This document shows positions 33,409-42,389 of a stretch of 64,000 nt of DNA, in pieces. This DNA comes from an uncultured Clostridia bacterium (GTDB lineage: Bacteria > Bacillota > Clostridia > Christensenellales > UBA1242): assembly GCA_934757845.1 (NCBI GenBank), contig CAKVLQ010000001.1, positions 62,001-126,000 of the forward strand. The letters are read 5' to 3'. Made by a program: the position numbers and the translations under genes. Under the pieces are notes generated by a model that did not search any database, was not told the DNA's origin, and saw nothing but the letters and a program-made list of their open reading frames with translations. Position 1 is the first letter of the stretch. Every line of letters begins with the position of its first letter.

Positions 33409-33680
33409 AATTTGAAATAAAATTTACAAATCAATTTAAAAAAGACATTAAACTTGCAAAAAAACAAGGGAAAAATTTGGATAAATTATTTAAGGTTGTA
33501 GAAAAATTGGCAAATAATGTTGCACTTGATGCCAAATATCGTGATCATAATTTGTCGGGTAATTTTGAAAATTTGCGAGAATGTCATATAGAGCCAGATT
33601 GGCTTTTAATTTATAAAGTTCATGAAGATATTTTGGTTTTAATGCTTTATAGGCTTGGAAGCCATGCAAATTTATATTAA
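33405..33680 (+). CDS. yafQ: YafQ-family mRNA interferase toxin
   Basis: A 91-residue RelE-superfamily toxin that, in the family, cleaves mRNA on the ribosome. Diagnostic features are the basic N-terminal helices (FKKDIKLAKKQGK), YRDHNLSGN, ECHIEPDWLLIYK and the C-terminal GSHANLY. The conserved His residues of the active site are present, so the toxin looks intact. It is coupled to the antitoxin by ATGA. Confidence 0.93.
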   Translation: MKFEIKFTNQFKKDIKLAKKQGKNLDKLFKVVEKLANNVALDAKYRDHNLSGNFENLRECHIEPDWLLIYKVHEDILVLMLYRLGSHANLY

Positions 33681-33706
33681 AAAAGCAAAATTTATTTTGC
33701 TTTTTT
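33679..33706 (+). terminator. Terminator of the toxin-antitoxin operon
   Basis: AAAAAAGCAAAAT pairs with ATTTTGCTTTTTT, overlapping the toxin stop codon. Confidence 0.72.
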
Positions 33707-33723
33707 GTGTTATAGGAGAAAAA

Positions 33724-34479
33724 ATGGAAAATAAAATTATTTTAAATGTTCCGCATTCATCTACAAAATTAACAAAAGAATTTAAAAAGCAAAAAAAATT
33801 TTTAACTATGCAAGAAATTAATTCTTTTAATTTGCAAATGACGGATTTGTTCACAAAGCAATTATTTTCAGCATCAAAATTTAATCATGTTTGTGCCAAA
33901 TATTCAAGAATTTGTTGTGATGCGGAAAAATTTGCTGATGACGAAATTGAAATTATGGCAAAGTATGGACTTGGAGTAATTTATAAAAATGATATTGATG
34001 GTAAAAAACTTTTAGATGATGACGAGAATTATAGGCAAAAAGTTTTAAAAAAATATTATTATCCTTATCACAAAAAGTTAGATAAAATTTCCACTAAACT
34101 TTTAAAAAATAACAAAGTTATTTTGGTTGATTGCCATTCTTTTTCAAAAGATATTATAAAAACAGAACTTTCAAAACCTTTGCCAGATATTTGCATAGGT
34201 GTTGAACAAAATTTGTATAGCAACAAAAAACTTGAAGATTTTTTGGTCAATTACTTTCAAAGTTTAGGGCTTAAAGTGGAAATAAATTATCCTTATCAAG
34301 GCACAATGATTCCAAACATTTTGTTTAAAAAAAATAACAAAAACTTTTTAAGTTTTATGATAGAAGTTAACAGAGAGTTATATTTAACAAACAACAAAAA
34401 ATCATCAAATTTTAAAAATCTTCAAAAACAAATTTTGGGGTTATTAACAAAGTTAAAAACATTAAACTTATTTGATTAA
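33724..34479 (+). CDS. N-formylglutamate amidohydrolase family protein
   Basis: This 251-residue cytoplasmic protein shows the family's zinc and substrate motifs: NVPHSS near the start, RICCDAEKF, YYYPYHKKL, VDCHSF and a C-terminal EVNRELYL. The frame extends upstream, but the ATG at 33724 follows TAGGAGAA and is preferred. The family hydrolyses N-formylglutamate in histidine breakdown. No hut genes are nearby, so the true substrate may be another N-acylated amino acid or peptide. Confidence 0.87.
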   Translation: MENKIILNVPHSSTKLTKEFKKQKKFLTMQEINSFNLQMTDLFTKQLFSASKFNHVCAKYSRICCDAEKFADDEIEIMAKYGLGVIYKNDIDGKKLLDDDENYRQKVLKKYYYPYHKKLDKISTKLLKNNKVILVDCHSFSKDIIKTELSKPLPDICIGVEQNLYSNKKLEDFLVNYFQSLGLKVEINYPYQGTMIPNILFKKNNKNFLSFMIEVNRELYLTNNKKSSNFKNLQKQILGLLTKLKTLNLFD

Positions 34480-34508
34480 AAAAAAGCAAATTAATTTTTG
34501 CTTTTTTT
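34478..34508. terminator. Bidirectional terminator
   Basis: AAAAAAAGCAAA pairs with TTTTTGCTTTTTTT between two convergent genes. Confidence 0.7.
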
Positions 34509-34510
34509 AA

Positions 34511-34723
34511 TTAATTTTCTAGCCCCACCAAATAATCTATGGAAACTTTAAAAAAGTTGGCAAGAGCAATTAATCCAAACATATTAGGAGTTCTTTCGCC
34601 AGTTTCATATCTTGTGATTGTTGATTGATTAAGATTTGTAAGTTTTGCAAGTTCGCCTTGAGATAAATTTTGTTCAATTCTTAATTCTTTAAGTCTTTCT
34701 TTAAATATTTTTTCATTAACCAT
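34511..34723 (-). CDS. XRE-family regulator (70 aa)
   Basis: A compact 70-residue helix-turn-helix protein. It consists of little more than the DNA-binding domain, with the helix-turn-helix at about residues 20-40 (SQGELAKLTNLNQSTITRYE) and the usual terminal FKVSIDYLVGL. It has no effector domain. It lies between the amidohydrolase gene and spoVT and reads towards the former. Targets unknown. Confidence 0.87.
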   Translation of the reverse strand: MVNEKIFKERLKELRIEQNLSQGELAKLTNLNQSTITRYETGERTPNMFGLIALANFFKVSIDYLVGLEN

Positions 34724-34888
34724 AAAAATATTTTATGACATTTGCCATTAATTTCTCTTATTAATGACGATTGGCATTGTAAAAAATGAGACATACAAAT
34801 TAAAGAAATATTTAAAAAATAACAAATTTTAACAATTTTTGAATATAAAAATTTTATTTTCTTATAATAAAACTAATTGGAGAAGGAA

Positions 34889-35434
34889 ATGAAAGCAACA
34901 GGAATTGTTAGAAGAATTGATGAACTTGGAAGAATTGTTATTCCAAAAGAAATAAGGCGAACACATAAAATTAGGGAAGGAACTCCGCTGGAAATTTTTT
35001 CAGGGGAAAATGGTGAACTTGTTTTGAAAAAATATTCGCCAGTTTTGGAACTTGAAGACATTGCACAAGACTGCACAAAAAGCGTGTTTGAAGTGCTTGA
35101 ACTTGACACATTTGTTTGCGACAAAGATTCAATTATAAGTGTTGAAGGCAATTCTAATTTTAAAAAATCTTATTTACATAAATTTATAACTCTAGACCTT
35201 GAAAAAACGATTGAAAATCGAAAACCTGTTATGTTAAATTCACAAAATGGTGCAAACCTAATTTGTCTTGTTAAAGATGAAAAACCATTGTTTACTTCGC
35301 TTGCCATTGTTCCCATTTTGTCTCAAGGCGACACTTATGGGGCGATTGGAATAGTTTCAAACAACTTGCTTACAAACAACGAAATAAAAATTCTTCAAAC
35401 CTTTGCAAATTTTATGTCGCTTCAAATTGGATAA
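34889..35434 (+). CDS. spoVT: Stage V sporulation protein T (SpoVT)
   Basis: SpoVT is a transcription factor active in the forespore. The 181-residue protein has the AbrB-type swapped-hairpin DNA-binding domain (residues 1-50: MKATGIVRRIDELGRIVIPK) and a C-terminal GAF-like domain (about 55-180), the family's full layout. I start at 34889, which follows AGAAGGAA; a start 12 bases upstream is less likely. A TATAAT promoter lies about 20 bases upstream. Followed by a SpoVB/MurJ-type gene, as in many spore formers, so the organism probably sporulates. Confidence 0.93.
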   Translation: MKATGIVRRIDELGRIVIPKEIRRTHKIREGTPLEIFSGENGELVLKKYSPVLELEDIAQDCTKSVFEVLELDTFVCDKDSIISVEGNSNFKKSYLHKFITLDLEKTIENRKPVMLNSQNGANLICLVKDEKPLFTSLAIVPILSQGDTYGAIGIVSNNLLTNNEIKILQTFANFMSLQIG

Positions 35435-35458
35435 AATATAGATAATTTAAATTTTATT

Positions 35459-35488
35459 TTAAAAAGGCAAATATATTGCCTTTTTTTT
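35459..35488 (+). terminator. Terminator of spoVT
   Basis: AAAAAGGCAA (35461-35470) pairs with TTGCCTTTTT, followed by more T's. Confidence 0.82.
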
Positions 35489-35521
35489 GATAAAAAAAGT
35501 TTTAAAACACAAACTAATTTT

Positions 35522-37108
35522 GTGAAGAAAAAATCATTTGTGCATGGAGCAATAATTTTAGGGCTGGCATCAATTATTTGCAAAATTTTGGGTGCTATTT
35601 TTCGTATTCCTTTAACAAGTTTGCTTGGAGCGGAAGGTGTTGGATTATATCAACTTGTTTATCCAATTTTTGCGCTATGTTTGGTGGCAAGTTCAAGTGG
35701 TATTCCTATTGCAATTTCAAAAATTATAAGCCGAGAATATTCAAACAAAAATTATAAAAATATTAAAAAAATATTTAATAATTCAATAAAAATAATGCTA
35801 ATTTTGGGCATATTTTTTGCTTTGATTGTGGTTGTTTTGTGTGTTCAAATTGCAAAAGTGCAAAATAATGAAAGTTTGTGGATATGTTATGTTTGTTTAT
35901 CGCCATCAATTTTGTTGGGAGCAATAATTTCGTGTTATAGGGGATATTTTCAAGGCTTTCAAATTATGAAGCATTCGGCAATAAGCCAAGTTATTGAGCA
36001 ACTTTTTAAACTTTTGTTTGGCTTGTTGTTTGCATTTTTGTTTTTAAAATATGGTTTAGTTTATGGCGTTTTGGGTGCGTTTGTTGGAATTTTTATCAGT
36101 GAATTTTTTGCTTTTTTATATTTGTTTATTGTTTATAAATCTCGAAAAATTAAAATAGATTTTAATTTTAATAGTAGTGAAGAATATACAAACAAACAAG
36201 CACTAAATATTGTTATAAAAGAGTCTGTTCCAATCACATTTGCGTCAATTATAATTCCTATAACTGGTGTTATTGACAGTTTGATTATAGTAAAACTTTT
36301 AAGTCTAAATGGCTTTGATGCTTCAATTTCAACAAGTTTGTATGGTCTTGATAGCGGTGTTTGTGCAAGTTTAATAAATTTGCCAAGTGTTGTGGCAGTT
36401 TCGATTGGGGCAAGTTTGATGCCGTCAATCAGTTCAAGTTTTGCACTAAAAAAAGACGATGAAATTTCTTTTAAAAGCAAACTGGCCATAAAAATTGTGT
36501 GGTATTTCACAATTCCTTGCGTAATTTTGTTTTTCTTTTTAAGCAAAGAAATATGTTTCTTTTTGTATGGAAACCTTAATTCCACTTTGTTTGATCAATT
36601 AAGTGTTGTGTCGACAATGTTAAAATTAAGTAGTTTTTCAATCATTTATATTGCTCTAAATCAAATTTTAACCACAATTTTGCAAGCGGTTAATGAAAGT
36701 TATTATGCGTTTTTTTCTCTTTTGCTTGCAAGCGTTATAAAAATTGTGTTAACTATAATTTTGGTTTCAAACCCAAATCTTAATGTTTATGGCTTGGTTA
36801 TTAGTGATGTTGTAAGTTTTGCACTCGCTTGCATAATTAATATGATAAAAGTTAAAGACAAAATTAAAATTAAATTCAATTTTTATGAAATTTTGTTTGT
36901 TCCACTTGCAGGCACTATTGTTATGACGGGCTCAATTTTGCTTTTCAAACTTTTAATTTTTTCTAGTTTAAACAGACTTTTGATTATGCTTTGCGTTCTT
37001 TCAAGTTTTGTTTTATATGTGCTTTGTATTTTGCTTTTGAAAGGTTTTAATAGCAAAGAAATTAAAAACACAAAGTTTTTAAATTTTGTAAAGAATAAAA
37101 AATATTAA
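35522..37108 (+). CDS. Polysaccharide/lipid II flippase (SpoVB/MurJ family)
   Basis: A 528-residue integral membrane protein with about 14 hydrophobic segments. The N-terminus (FRIPLTSLLGAEGVGLYQLVYPIF) is typical of the SpoVB/YtgP branch of the MOP exporter superfamily, which moves lipid-linked cell-wall precursors across the membrane. It starts at GTG 35522 without a clear ribosome binding site. Its place after spoVT favours a role in the spore cortex (SpoVB), but a general MurJ-like role is equally possible. Confidence 0.9.
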   Translation: MKKKSFVHGAIILGLASIICKILGAIFRIPLTSLLGAEGVGLYQLVYPIFALCLVASSSGIPIAISKIISREYSNKNYKNIKKIFNNSIKIMLILGIFFALIVVVLCVQIAKVQNNESLWICYVCLSPSILLGAIISCYRGYFQGFQIMKHSAISQVIEQLFKLLFGLLFAFLFLKYGLVYGVLGAFVGIFISEFFAFLYLFIVYKSRKIKIDFNFNSSEEYTNKQALNIVIKESVPITFASIIIPITGVIDSLIIVKLLSLNGFDASISTSLYGLDSGVCASLINLPSVVAVSIGASLMPSISSSFALKKDDEISFKSKLAIKIVWYFTIPCVILFFFLSKEICFFLYGNLNSTLFDQLSVVSTMLKLSSFSIIYIALNQILTTILQAVNESYYAFFSLLLASVIKIVLTIILVSNPNLNVYGLVISDVVSFALACIINMIKVKDKIKIKFNFYEILFVPLAGTIVMTGSILLFKLLIFSSLNRLLIMLCVLSSFVLYVLCILLLKGFNSKEIKNTKFLNFVKNKKY

Positions 37109-37115
37109 AATTTTG

Positions 37116-37144
37116 TTTACAAAATTATAAAAAAAATATATATT
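37116..37144 (+). promoter_or_regulatory. Promoter of dusB, leaderless type
   Basis: TTTACA (37116-37121) and TATATT (37139-37144), 17-bp spacer, six bases before a GTG start, no ribosome binding site. Confidence 0.75.
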
Positions 37145-37150
37145 TTTATT

Positions 37151-38074
37151 GTGATTAAACTTGAAAACGATTTAATTTTAGCCCCGATGGCAGGGTATAG
37201 CGACCTTGCTTTTAGGTGTTTGTGTGAAAAATATGGCGTGGGGCTTACAGTTAGCGAAATGATAAGTGCGAAGGCTCTTTTTTATGGAAGCGAAAAAACT
37301 GAAAATATGCTAAAAACAAATGGGCTTAATAAACAAAAATCAGTTCAACTTTTTGGAAATGAACCAAAAATTTTTGAAAGCGTTATTAAAAGTGGCAAAC
37401 TTGATGATTTTGATATAATTGATATTAACATGGGTTGCCCAGCACCCAAAATTATAAAAAACAAAGAAGGCTCATATCTTTTGAAAGATATAGTTTTGGC
37501 AAGCAAAATTGTATCCTCTTGTGTAAAAAGCACAAATAAGCCAGTTTCAGTAAAATTTAGGGCGGGTTTTGATAGTGAACATATTTGTGCAAAAGAATTT
37601 GCAAAAATGTGTGAAGATAATGGGGCAAGTTTTGTTACAATCCACGCCCGAACAACCCAGCAAAAATATTCTGGCAAAGCAAATCTCGATATAATTAACC
37701 AAGTGAAAAACAGCGTTAAAATTCCTGTTTGTGGAAATGGTGATGTTTGCGACAAACAAAGTTATGATGTTATGAAACAAACAGGTGTTGACTTTGTTAT
37801 GATTGGAAGGGGAGCGATTGGAAATCCTTATGTTTTTGCGGACATTTTGGGAAAAGATTATCAAAAAAATTTGTTTGAAGACATAAAATTCCACTATCAA
37901 AAAATGCGAGAAATTTATTCTGAACACATTGTTGTTAACAACATGAAAAAACATTTGGCATTTTATTTGAAGGGAATAAGTGGCTATAAAGAGTTTTTTA
38001 AAGAAATTTGTGCTGTTACCACAATAAATAAGGCTTTAAAACTGCTTGATGAATTTTTGAAAATAAAAAGTTAA
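37151..38074 (+). CDS. dusB: tRNA-dihydrouridine synthase
   Basis: This 307-residue flavoenzyme reduces specific uridines in tRNA to dihydrouridine. It has the TIM-barrel FMN-binding features LAPMAGYSD, NMGCPAPKI (with the catalytic Cys), KFRAGFD, IHARTTQQKYSG and IGRGAIGNP. It is closest to the DusB branch, the usual single enzyme in Bacillota. GTG start at 37151; the promoter predicts a transcript beginning at that codon. Confidence 0.95.
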   Translation: MIKLENDLILAPMAGYSDLAFRCLCEKYGVGLTVSEMISAKALFYGSEKTENMLKTNGLNKQKSVQLFGNEPKIFESVIKSGKLDDFDIIDINMGCPAPKIIKNKEGSYLLKDIVLASKIVSSCVKSTNKPVSVKFRAGFDSEHICAKEFAKMCEDNGASFVTIHARTTQQKYSGKANLDIINQVKNSVKIPVCGNGDVCDKQSYDVMKQTGVDFVMIGRGAIGNPYVFADILGKDYQKNLFEDIKFHYQKMREIYSEHIVVNNMKKHLAFYLKGISGYKEFFKEICAVTTINKALKLLDEFLKIKS

Positions 38075-38226
38075 TAAAAAATTAATAATCAACAAAAAAA
38101 TTAATATTTTTTATGGTAAAACCTTTAAAATGTTTTTAAATTGAAATATTTTATATTATAATTGTTATATAAAAATAAGTATATAACAATTTTTTTGCAA
38201 AATTTTTGTTTGCAAAGGGAGATTTT

Positions 38227-39411
38227 ATGAAGAAAAATATCAACGATTTTAATTTTTTTGACAAAAAGGTTCTTTTAAGGCTTGACCTTAATGTTCCGCT
38301 ATCAGATAATGGAGAAATTGAAAGCACCAAACGAATTGATGAAGCAATTCCAACAATAAAAGCACTAATTGACAAAAACGCACGAATAGTTATTGTTTCT
38401 CATCTTGGAAAACCAGACGGAAAGTTTGACGAAAAATTGAGTTTGAAACCTGTTTATGAATATCTTAAACAAAAACTTCCAACAAAAGTTTATTTTTCAA
38501 CCAATGTTGCAAATCAAAAAATGAACAAAGAAATTAATGCTTTAAAAAATAGTGAAGTTTTGTTGCTTGAAAACATAAGATTTTTTAAGGAAGAAGAAGC
38601 GTGCGATGATGATTTTTCAAAAAGGCTTGCATCTCCTTTTGATATTTTTATTTTAGATGCCTTTGGCACAAGCCATCGAAAACACGCCTCAACTTTTGGC
38701 GTTGCAAAATATTTGGATAGCGGAATTGGAATGCTTATAGAAAAAGAACTTGCGTTTTTAGAAAATATTTTTGATAACGGCAAGCATCCAATAGTTGCAA
38801 TTTTGGGCGGGGCTAAAATTAAAGATAAACTTAAAGTTATTGACAATCTTCTTGAAAAAGTTGATGTTATGCTTATTGGTGGCGGAATGAGTTATACATT
38901 TTTGAAAGCTTTAAACGCCGAAGTTGGAAAATCTATTGTTGATGACGAGCAAATTGAATATTGCTATAAGATGATAAAAAAAGCCGTTGATAAAAAAGTT
39001 AAACTATTGCTTCCAACCGATAATGTTTGTGCAAAGAGTTTGAATGATAACAACATAAAAAATTTTGTTATAACAAAAATGGATAAAGATTATGGTGCGT
39101 TTGATATTGGACCAAAAACTATAAAACAATATAAAAAGCAAATTAAAAGAGCAAAAACAATTATAATAAACGGACCAATGGGCGTGTTTGAAAACTCTAA
39201 CTTTGAAAATGGAACAAAAGAAATTTTAAAGGCTATTGCAAAAAACAAAAAAGCAACAAAAGTTGCTGGCGGTGGAGATACAATTTTTGCTATTGAAAAA
39301 TTTGGGCTTGAAAGCGGATTTTCACATCTGTCAACAGGTGGCGGAGCAAGTTTGAAACTTTTGGAAGGAAATGGACTTGTTGCAATTAACAACATTAAAG
39401 ATAAAGAATAA
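38227..39411 (+). CDS. pgk: Phosphoglycerate kinase
   Basis: This glycolytic enzyme transfers phosphate from 1,3-bisphosphoglycerate to ADP. The protein has 394 residues, the family's usual length, with the N-terminal KVLLRLDLNVPLSD, a substrate-binding SHLGKPDG, ILGGAKIKDK in the hinge and the C-terminal GGGDT and STGGGA nucleotide motifs. The ATG at 38227 follows AAGGGAG; the frame extends upstream but without a start signal. First gene of a pgk-tpiA-gpmI group. gapA, usually next to pgk, is not in the window. Confidence 0.98.
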   Translation: MKKNINDFNFFDKKVLLRLDLNVPLSDNGEIESTKRIDEAIPTIKALIDKNARIVIVSHLGKPDGKFDEKLSLKPVYEYLKQKLPTKVYFSTNVANQKMNKEINALKNSEVLLLENIRFFKEEEACDDDFSKRLASPFDIFILDAFGTSHRKHASTFGVAKYLDSGIGMLIEKELAFLENIFDNGKHPIVAILGGAKIKDKLKVIDNLLEKVDVMLIGGGMSYTFLKALNAEVGKSIVDDEQIEYCYKMIKKAVDKKVKLLLPTDNVCAKSLNDNNIKNFVITKMDKDYGAFDIGPKTIKQYKKQIKRAKTIIINGPMGVFENSNFENGTKEILKAIAKNKKATKVAGGGDTIFAIEKFGLESGFSHLSTGGGASLKLLEGNGLVAINNIKDKE

Positions 39412-39497
39412 AAAATGTTTTAAAGATATTAAATTTTGTTATGCAAATGAATTTTAATTTGATATACTTATAAAAGTTAGAGAAACAGGAGAAAAAA

Positions 39498-40223
39498 ATG
39501 AAACTTATTGTTGCAAATTTTAAGATGAACAAAAACTCAATAGAAATGAGTGAATATTTAAAAAGGGTTACAAGCGAAGAATATTCAAACCAAATTGTTT
39601 TGCTTCCAAGCATACCAAATTTGTTTTTGGGAACAATTTATGAAAACAAAAACATAAGTTATGGCGTGCAAAATTTCTTTTTTAAAGAAGAAGGAAGTTA
39701 TACTGGCGAATATAATCTTTCAATGCTTGACGGTATGAATGTTAAATATGCTTTGGTTGGGCACAGTGAAAGACGAAAACAATTTAAAGAAAGCAATGCT
39801 CAAATAAACAAAAAAATTTTGTATGCATTAGAGCAAGGCGTAACACCAATATTGTGCATTGGTGAAAGTTTGGGTCAAACCAAAAACAATCTTTTTAAAG
39901 CACATTTAAAAAGACAATTAAGTTTGGCACTAAAAGGCGTTAAAATTGCTGACCTTGAAAAAGTTATAATTGCCTATGAACCTACTTTTGCAGTTGGGCA
40001 AGATAACCCTGCTGATTTGTTGTATGTTGAAAGCAATATTGCATTAATTAAACAAATAATCAATGCAAAAAGTGCAAAAACAGAAATTAATCCAACAGTT
40101 TTGTATGGCGGAAGCATTAATGTTAACAATTATCAACAATATCTTAACAGTGAATATATTGACGGTTTGTTAATTGGAAGAACAATTTTGGACGCCGAAA
40201 ATTTAATAGAAATAGGAAAGTAA
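39498..40223 (+). CDS. tpiA: Triose-phosphate isomerase
   Basis: Interconverts dihydroxyacetone phosphate and glyceraldehyde 3-phosphate. The 241-residue TIM barrel is slightly shorter than the usual 250. It has FKMN near the start, catalytic His in VGHSERR, catalytic Glu in AYEPTFAVG and the phosphate-binding YGGSI. CAGGAG precedes the ATG. It lies 86 bases after pgk and 1 base before gpmI, so the three form an operon-like group. Confidence 0.98.
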   Translation: MKLIVANFKMNKNSIEMSEYLKRVTSEEYSNQIVLLPSIPNLFLGTIYENKNISYGVQNFFFKEEGSYTGEYNLSMLDGMNVKYALVGHSERRKQFKESNAQINKKILYALEQGVTPILCIGESLGQTKNNLFKAHLKRQLSLALKGVKIADLEKVIIAYEPTFAVGQDNPADLLYVESNIALIKQIINAKSAKTEINPTVLYGGSINVNNYQQYLNSEYIDGLLIGRTILDAENLIEIGK

Positions 40224-40224
40224 A

Positions 40225-41730
40225 ATGGAAATAAAAACAGCATTAATTATTTTAGATGGTTTTGGAATTAGAAACAATAGTTATTTTAATGCCGTTAAAA
40301 ATGCAAAAACACCATATTTTGATTATTTGTGGAAAAACTATTCTCACACCAAAATAAAAACCTGCGGGCAATATGTGGGGCTCAAAAAAGGGCAGTTTGG
40401 CAACTCGGAAGTTGGGCATTTGAATTTGGGAAGTGGAAGAATTGTTAAACAAAACAGCACTAAAATTTGGGATAGCATTTTGTGTGGGGAATTTTTTGAA
40501 AACAAAAAACTAATATCGCTTTTAAATAACCTTAAAAAAACAAATAATGCACTTCATTTGTTTGGGCTTTGCTCAAACGGCGGAGTGCACAGCGAAATTG
40601 AACATTTGTTTAGTGTTTTAACACTTTGCAAAAATCAAAATTTTGATAATGTATTTATTCACTTTGTGTCGGACGGGCGAGATACTGATGTTCATAGTGG
40701 AATTAAATTTTTGCAAAAATTAAATAATTTTGTCAAAAAAGTTGGTGTTGGAAAAGTTGTTTCGGTTTGTGGAAGATATTATGCTATGGACCGAGAAAAA
40801 AATTATGACCGAACAAATGAGTTTTTAAAAGTTATTACAAATTATGAAAGCGATAATAAGTTTAATTCTATTAAAGAGGCATTTGAAAAAAGTTATGAAG
40901 CGGGCATAACTGACGAATTTATTAAACCAAGCATTTTAAATTCGGGCAAGTTTTGTGTGAATAAAAATGATGCAATTTTGTGTTTTAATTTTAGAAGTGA
41001 TAGAGCAAGACAAATTTTTGAAAAATTAATTGAAAGTGGTTATAAAAATTTATATTCGTTTATTTGTTATGACGAAAAATTTGGTTCAAAAGTGAACGTT
41101 ATTTTTGAAGAAGATGAAGGAAAAAATTGTTTGAGCGAAGTTTTGTCAAAAAACAAAAAAACGCAATTAAGAATAAGCGAAACAACAAAATATGCTCATG
41201 TAACTTATTTTTTTAATCTTTTAAACGAAATTCCTTTTGCGGGTGAAAACCGAATTATTATTGAAGGTGATAAAGTTGCAAATTTTGCACAAAAGCCTTT
41301 GATGAAAACAAAAGAAATCACGCAAACAGTAATTGGTGAAACAAACAAAACAAAATATGATTTTGTGCTTGTAAACTTTCCAAATGCTGATATGCTGGGT
41401 CATACTGGAAATTATGAACAAACAATAAAAAGTTTAGAGTTTTTGGACAAAAATCTTAAAATTTTGGTTGAAGATTTAAGACAAAAAGATTATATTGTTT
41501 TGATAACTGCTGATCATGGGAATGCTGATATAATGAAATATCCGTCAGGCGAAATTTGCACCACCCACACAACCAGTGATGCACCATTTATTATTGTTGA
41601 TAGCAAAAAATATAAACTTTCCAAAAATGGAAAACTTGCAAATGTTAGCCCAACTATTCTTGATTTGATGAAAATAAAACCACCGAAAGAATTTTTGGAA
41701 AAAAGCCTGATTGAGCATAATGAATATTAA
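40225..41730 (+). CDS. gpmI: 2,3-bisphosphoglycerate-independent phosphoglycerate mutase
   Basis: Converts 3-phosphoglycerate to 2-phosphoglycerate using two manganese ions. The 501-residue protein belongs to the alkaline-phosphatase superfamily: LDGFG near the start, the phosphorylated Ser in GNSEVGHLNLG, VSDGRDTD, GRYYAMDR, and metal sites ADMLGHTG and TADHGNAD. Translation is probably coupled to tpiA, whose stop ends one base upstream. Completes lower glycolysis together with pgk; enolase is not in the window. Confidence 0.98.
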   Translation: MEIKTALIILDGFGIRNNSYFNAVKNAKTPYFDYLWKNYSHTKIKTCGQYVGLKKGQFGNSEVGHLNLGSGRIVKQNSTKIWDSILCGEFFENKKLISLLNNLKKTNNALHLFGLCSNGGVHSEIEHLFSVLTLCKNQNFDNVFIHFVSDGRDTDVHSGIKFLQKLNNFVKKVGVGKVVSVCGRYYAMDREKNYDRTNEFLKVITNYESDNKFNSIKEAFEKSYEAGITDEFIKPSILNSGKFCVNKNDAILCFNFRSDRARQIFEKLIESGYKNLYSFICYDEKFGSKVNVIFEEDEGKNCLSEVLSKNKKTQLRISETTKYAHVTYFFNLLNEIPFAGENRIIIEGDKVANFAQKPLMKTKEITQTVIGETNKTKYDFVLVNFPNADMLGHTGNYEQTIKSLEFLDKNLKILVEDLRQKDYIVLITADHGNADIMKYPSGEICTTHTTSDAPFIIVDSKKYKLSKNGKLANVSPTILDLMKIKPPKEFLEKSLIEHNEY

Positions 41731-41736
41731 AATATA

Positions 41737-41765
41737 TTGACAAAAATTTAATTTTAGTTTAAAAT
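41737..41765 (+). promoter_or_regulatory. Promoter of the secG-rnr-smpB operon
   Basis: TTGACA (41737-41742) and TAAAAT (41760-41765), exact 17-bp spacer, 20 bases before the ATG at 41786. Confidence 0.82.
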
Positions 41766-41785
41766 ATATTTTGTTAGGGGGCTGT

Positions 41786-42010
41786 ATGCTAATTTTAGGC
41801 ACTTTTATAAACAATATTGTTAACAAACTGATAAGAAACCTTGACTATGGCGTTAGAATCACAATTTCGGTAATTTTTATTTGCATAACAATAGGTTCAC
41901 TATATTTTGCAATCAAAAATCAACCAAAAGACAAACCTGGCTTTAAAGTTGGCTGGTTTATTTTAATGATTGTGTCAGCAATAATATCAGTTTTATACTT
42001 AACACTATAA
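41786..42010 (+). CDS. Small two-helix membrane protein
   Basis: A 74-residue protein with two hydrophobic segments (about residues 22-41 and 53-72) joined by a basic loop. The ATG at 41786 follows TAGGGGG at four bases; an in-frame TTG at 41771 is weaker. It is first in the unit leading to secG, rnr and smpB, and a small hairpin (CCAAAC / GTTTGG) separates it from secG. No family recognised. Confidence 0.7.
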   Translation: MLILGTFINNIVNKLIRNLDYGVRITISVIFICITIGSLYFAIKNQPKDKPGFKVGWFILMIVSAIISVLYLTL

Positions 42011-42059
42011 AGAAATAAGACCAAACAAAAGTTTGGTGAAAAATTTAAGGAGAAAAATT

Positions 42060-42374
42060 ATGTTAAAATTATTATTAGACGGCGAAACAATAGCACCTTG
42101 GATAACAACCACAATGCCAATTTTAAGAAGCATTTTTGTTATTTTAATGCTTGTGTGTGCAATAACAGTTATTATTATTTGCATGGCAACTGAAAGCAAC
42201 CCAGAAGGAGGCTCAAATGTTATTACAGGAAATTCTTATGAAAGTTTTTATTCACAAAACAAAGGTTCAACTCGTGAAGGCAGATTAAAACGACTTTTGA
42301 TAATTTCTTCAATTATAACTGGTGTTTGTGCTGTTTTATATTTTGTTACAATTTTGCTATATTCAGGCAATTAG
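42060..42374 (+). CDS. secG: Preprotein translocase subunit SecG
   Basis: SecG is the small, non-essential subunit of the SecYEG channel. The 104-residue product has two membrane helices (about residues 22-42 and 80-102) around a polar loop (SNVITGNSYESFYSQNKG) followed by a basic RLKRL segment. That matches SecG, although the N-terminal extension of about 20 residues is unusual. The ATG at 42060 follows AAGGAG. Position directly before rnr and smpB is the conserved context of secG in Bacillota and supports the call. Confidence 0.85.
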   Translation: MLKLLLDGETIAPWITTTMPILRSIFVILMLVCAITVIIICMATESNPEGGSNVITGNSYESFYSQNKGSTREGRLKRLLIISSIITGVCAVLYFVTILLYSGN

Positions 42375-42389
42375 TATTTTGGAGAAAAA

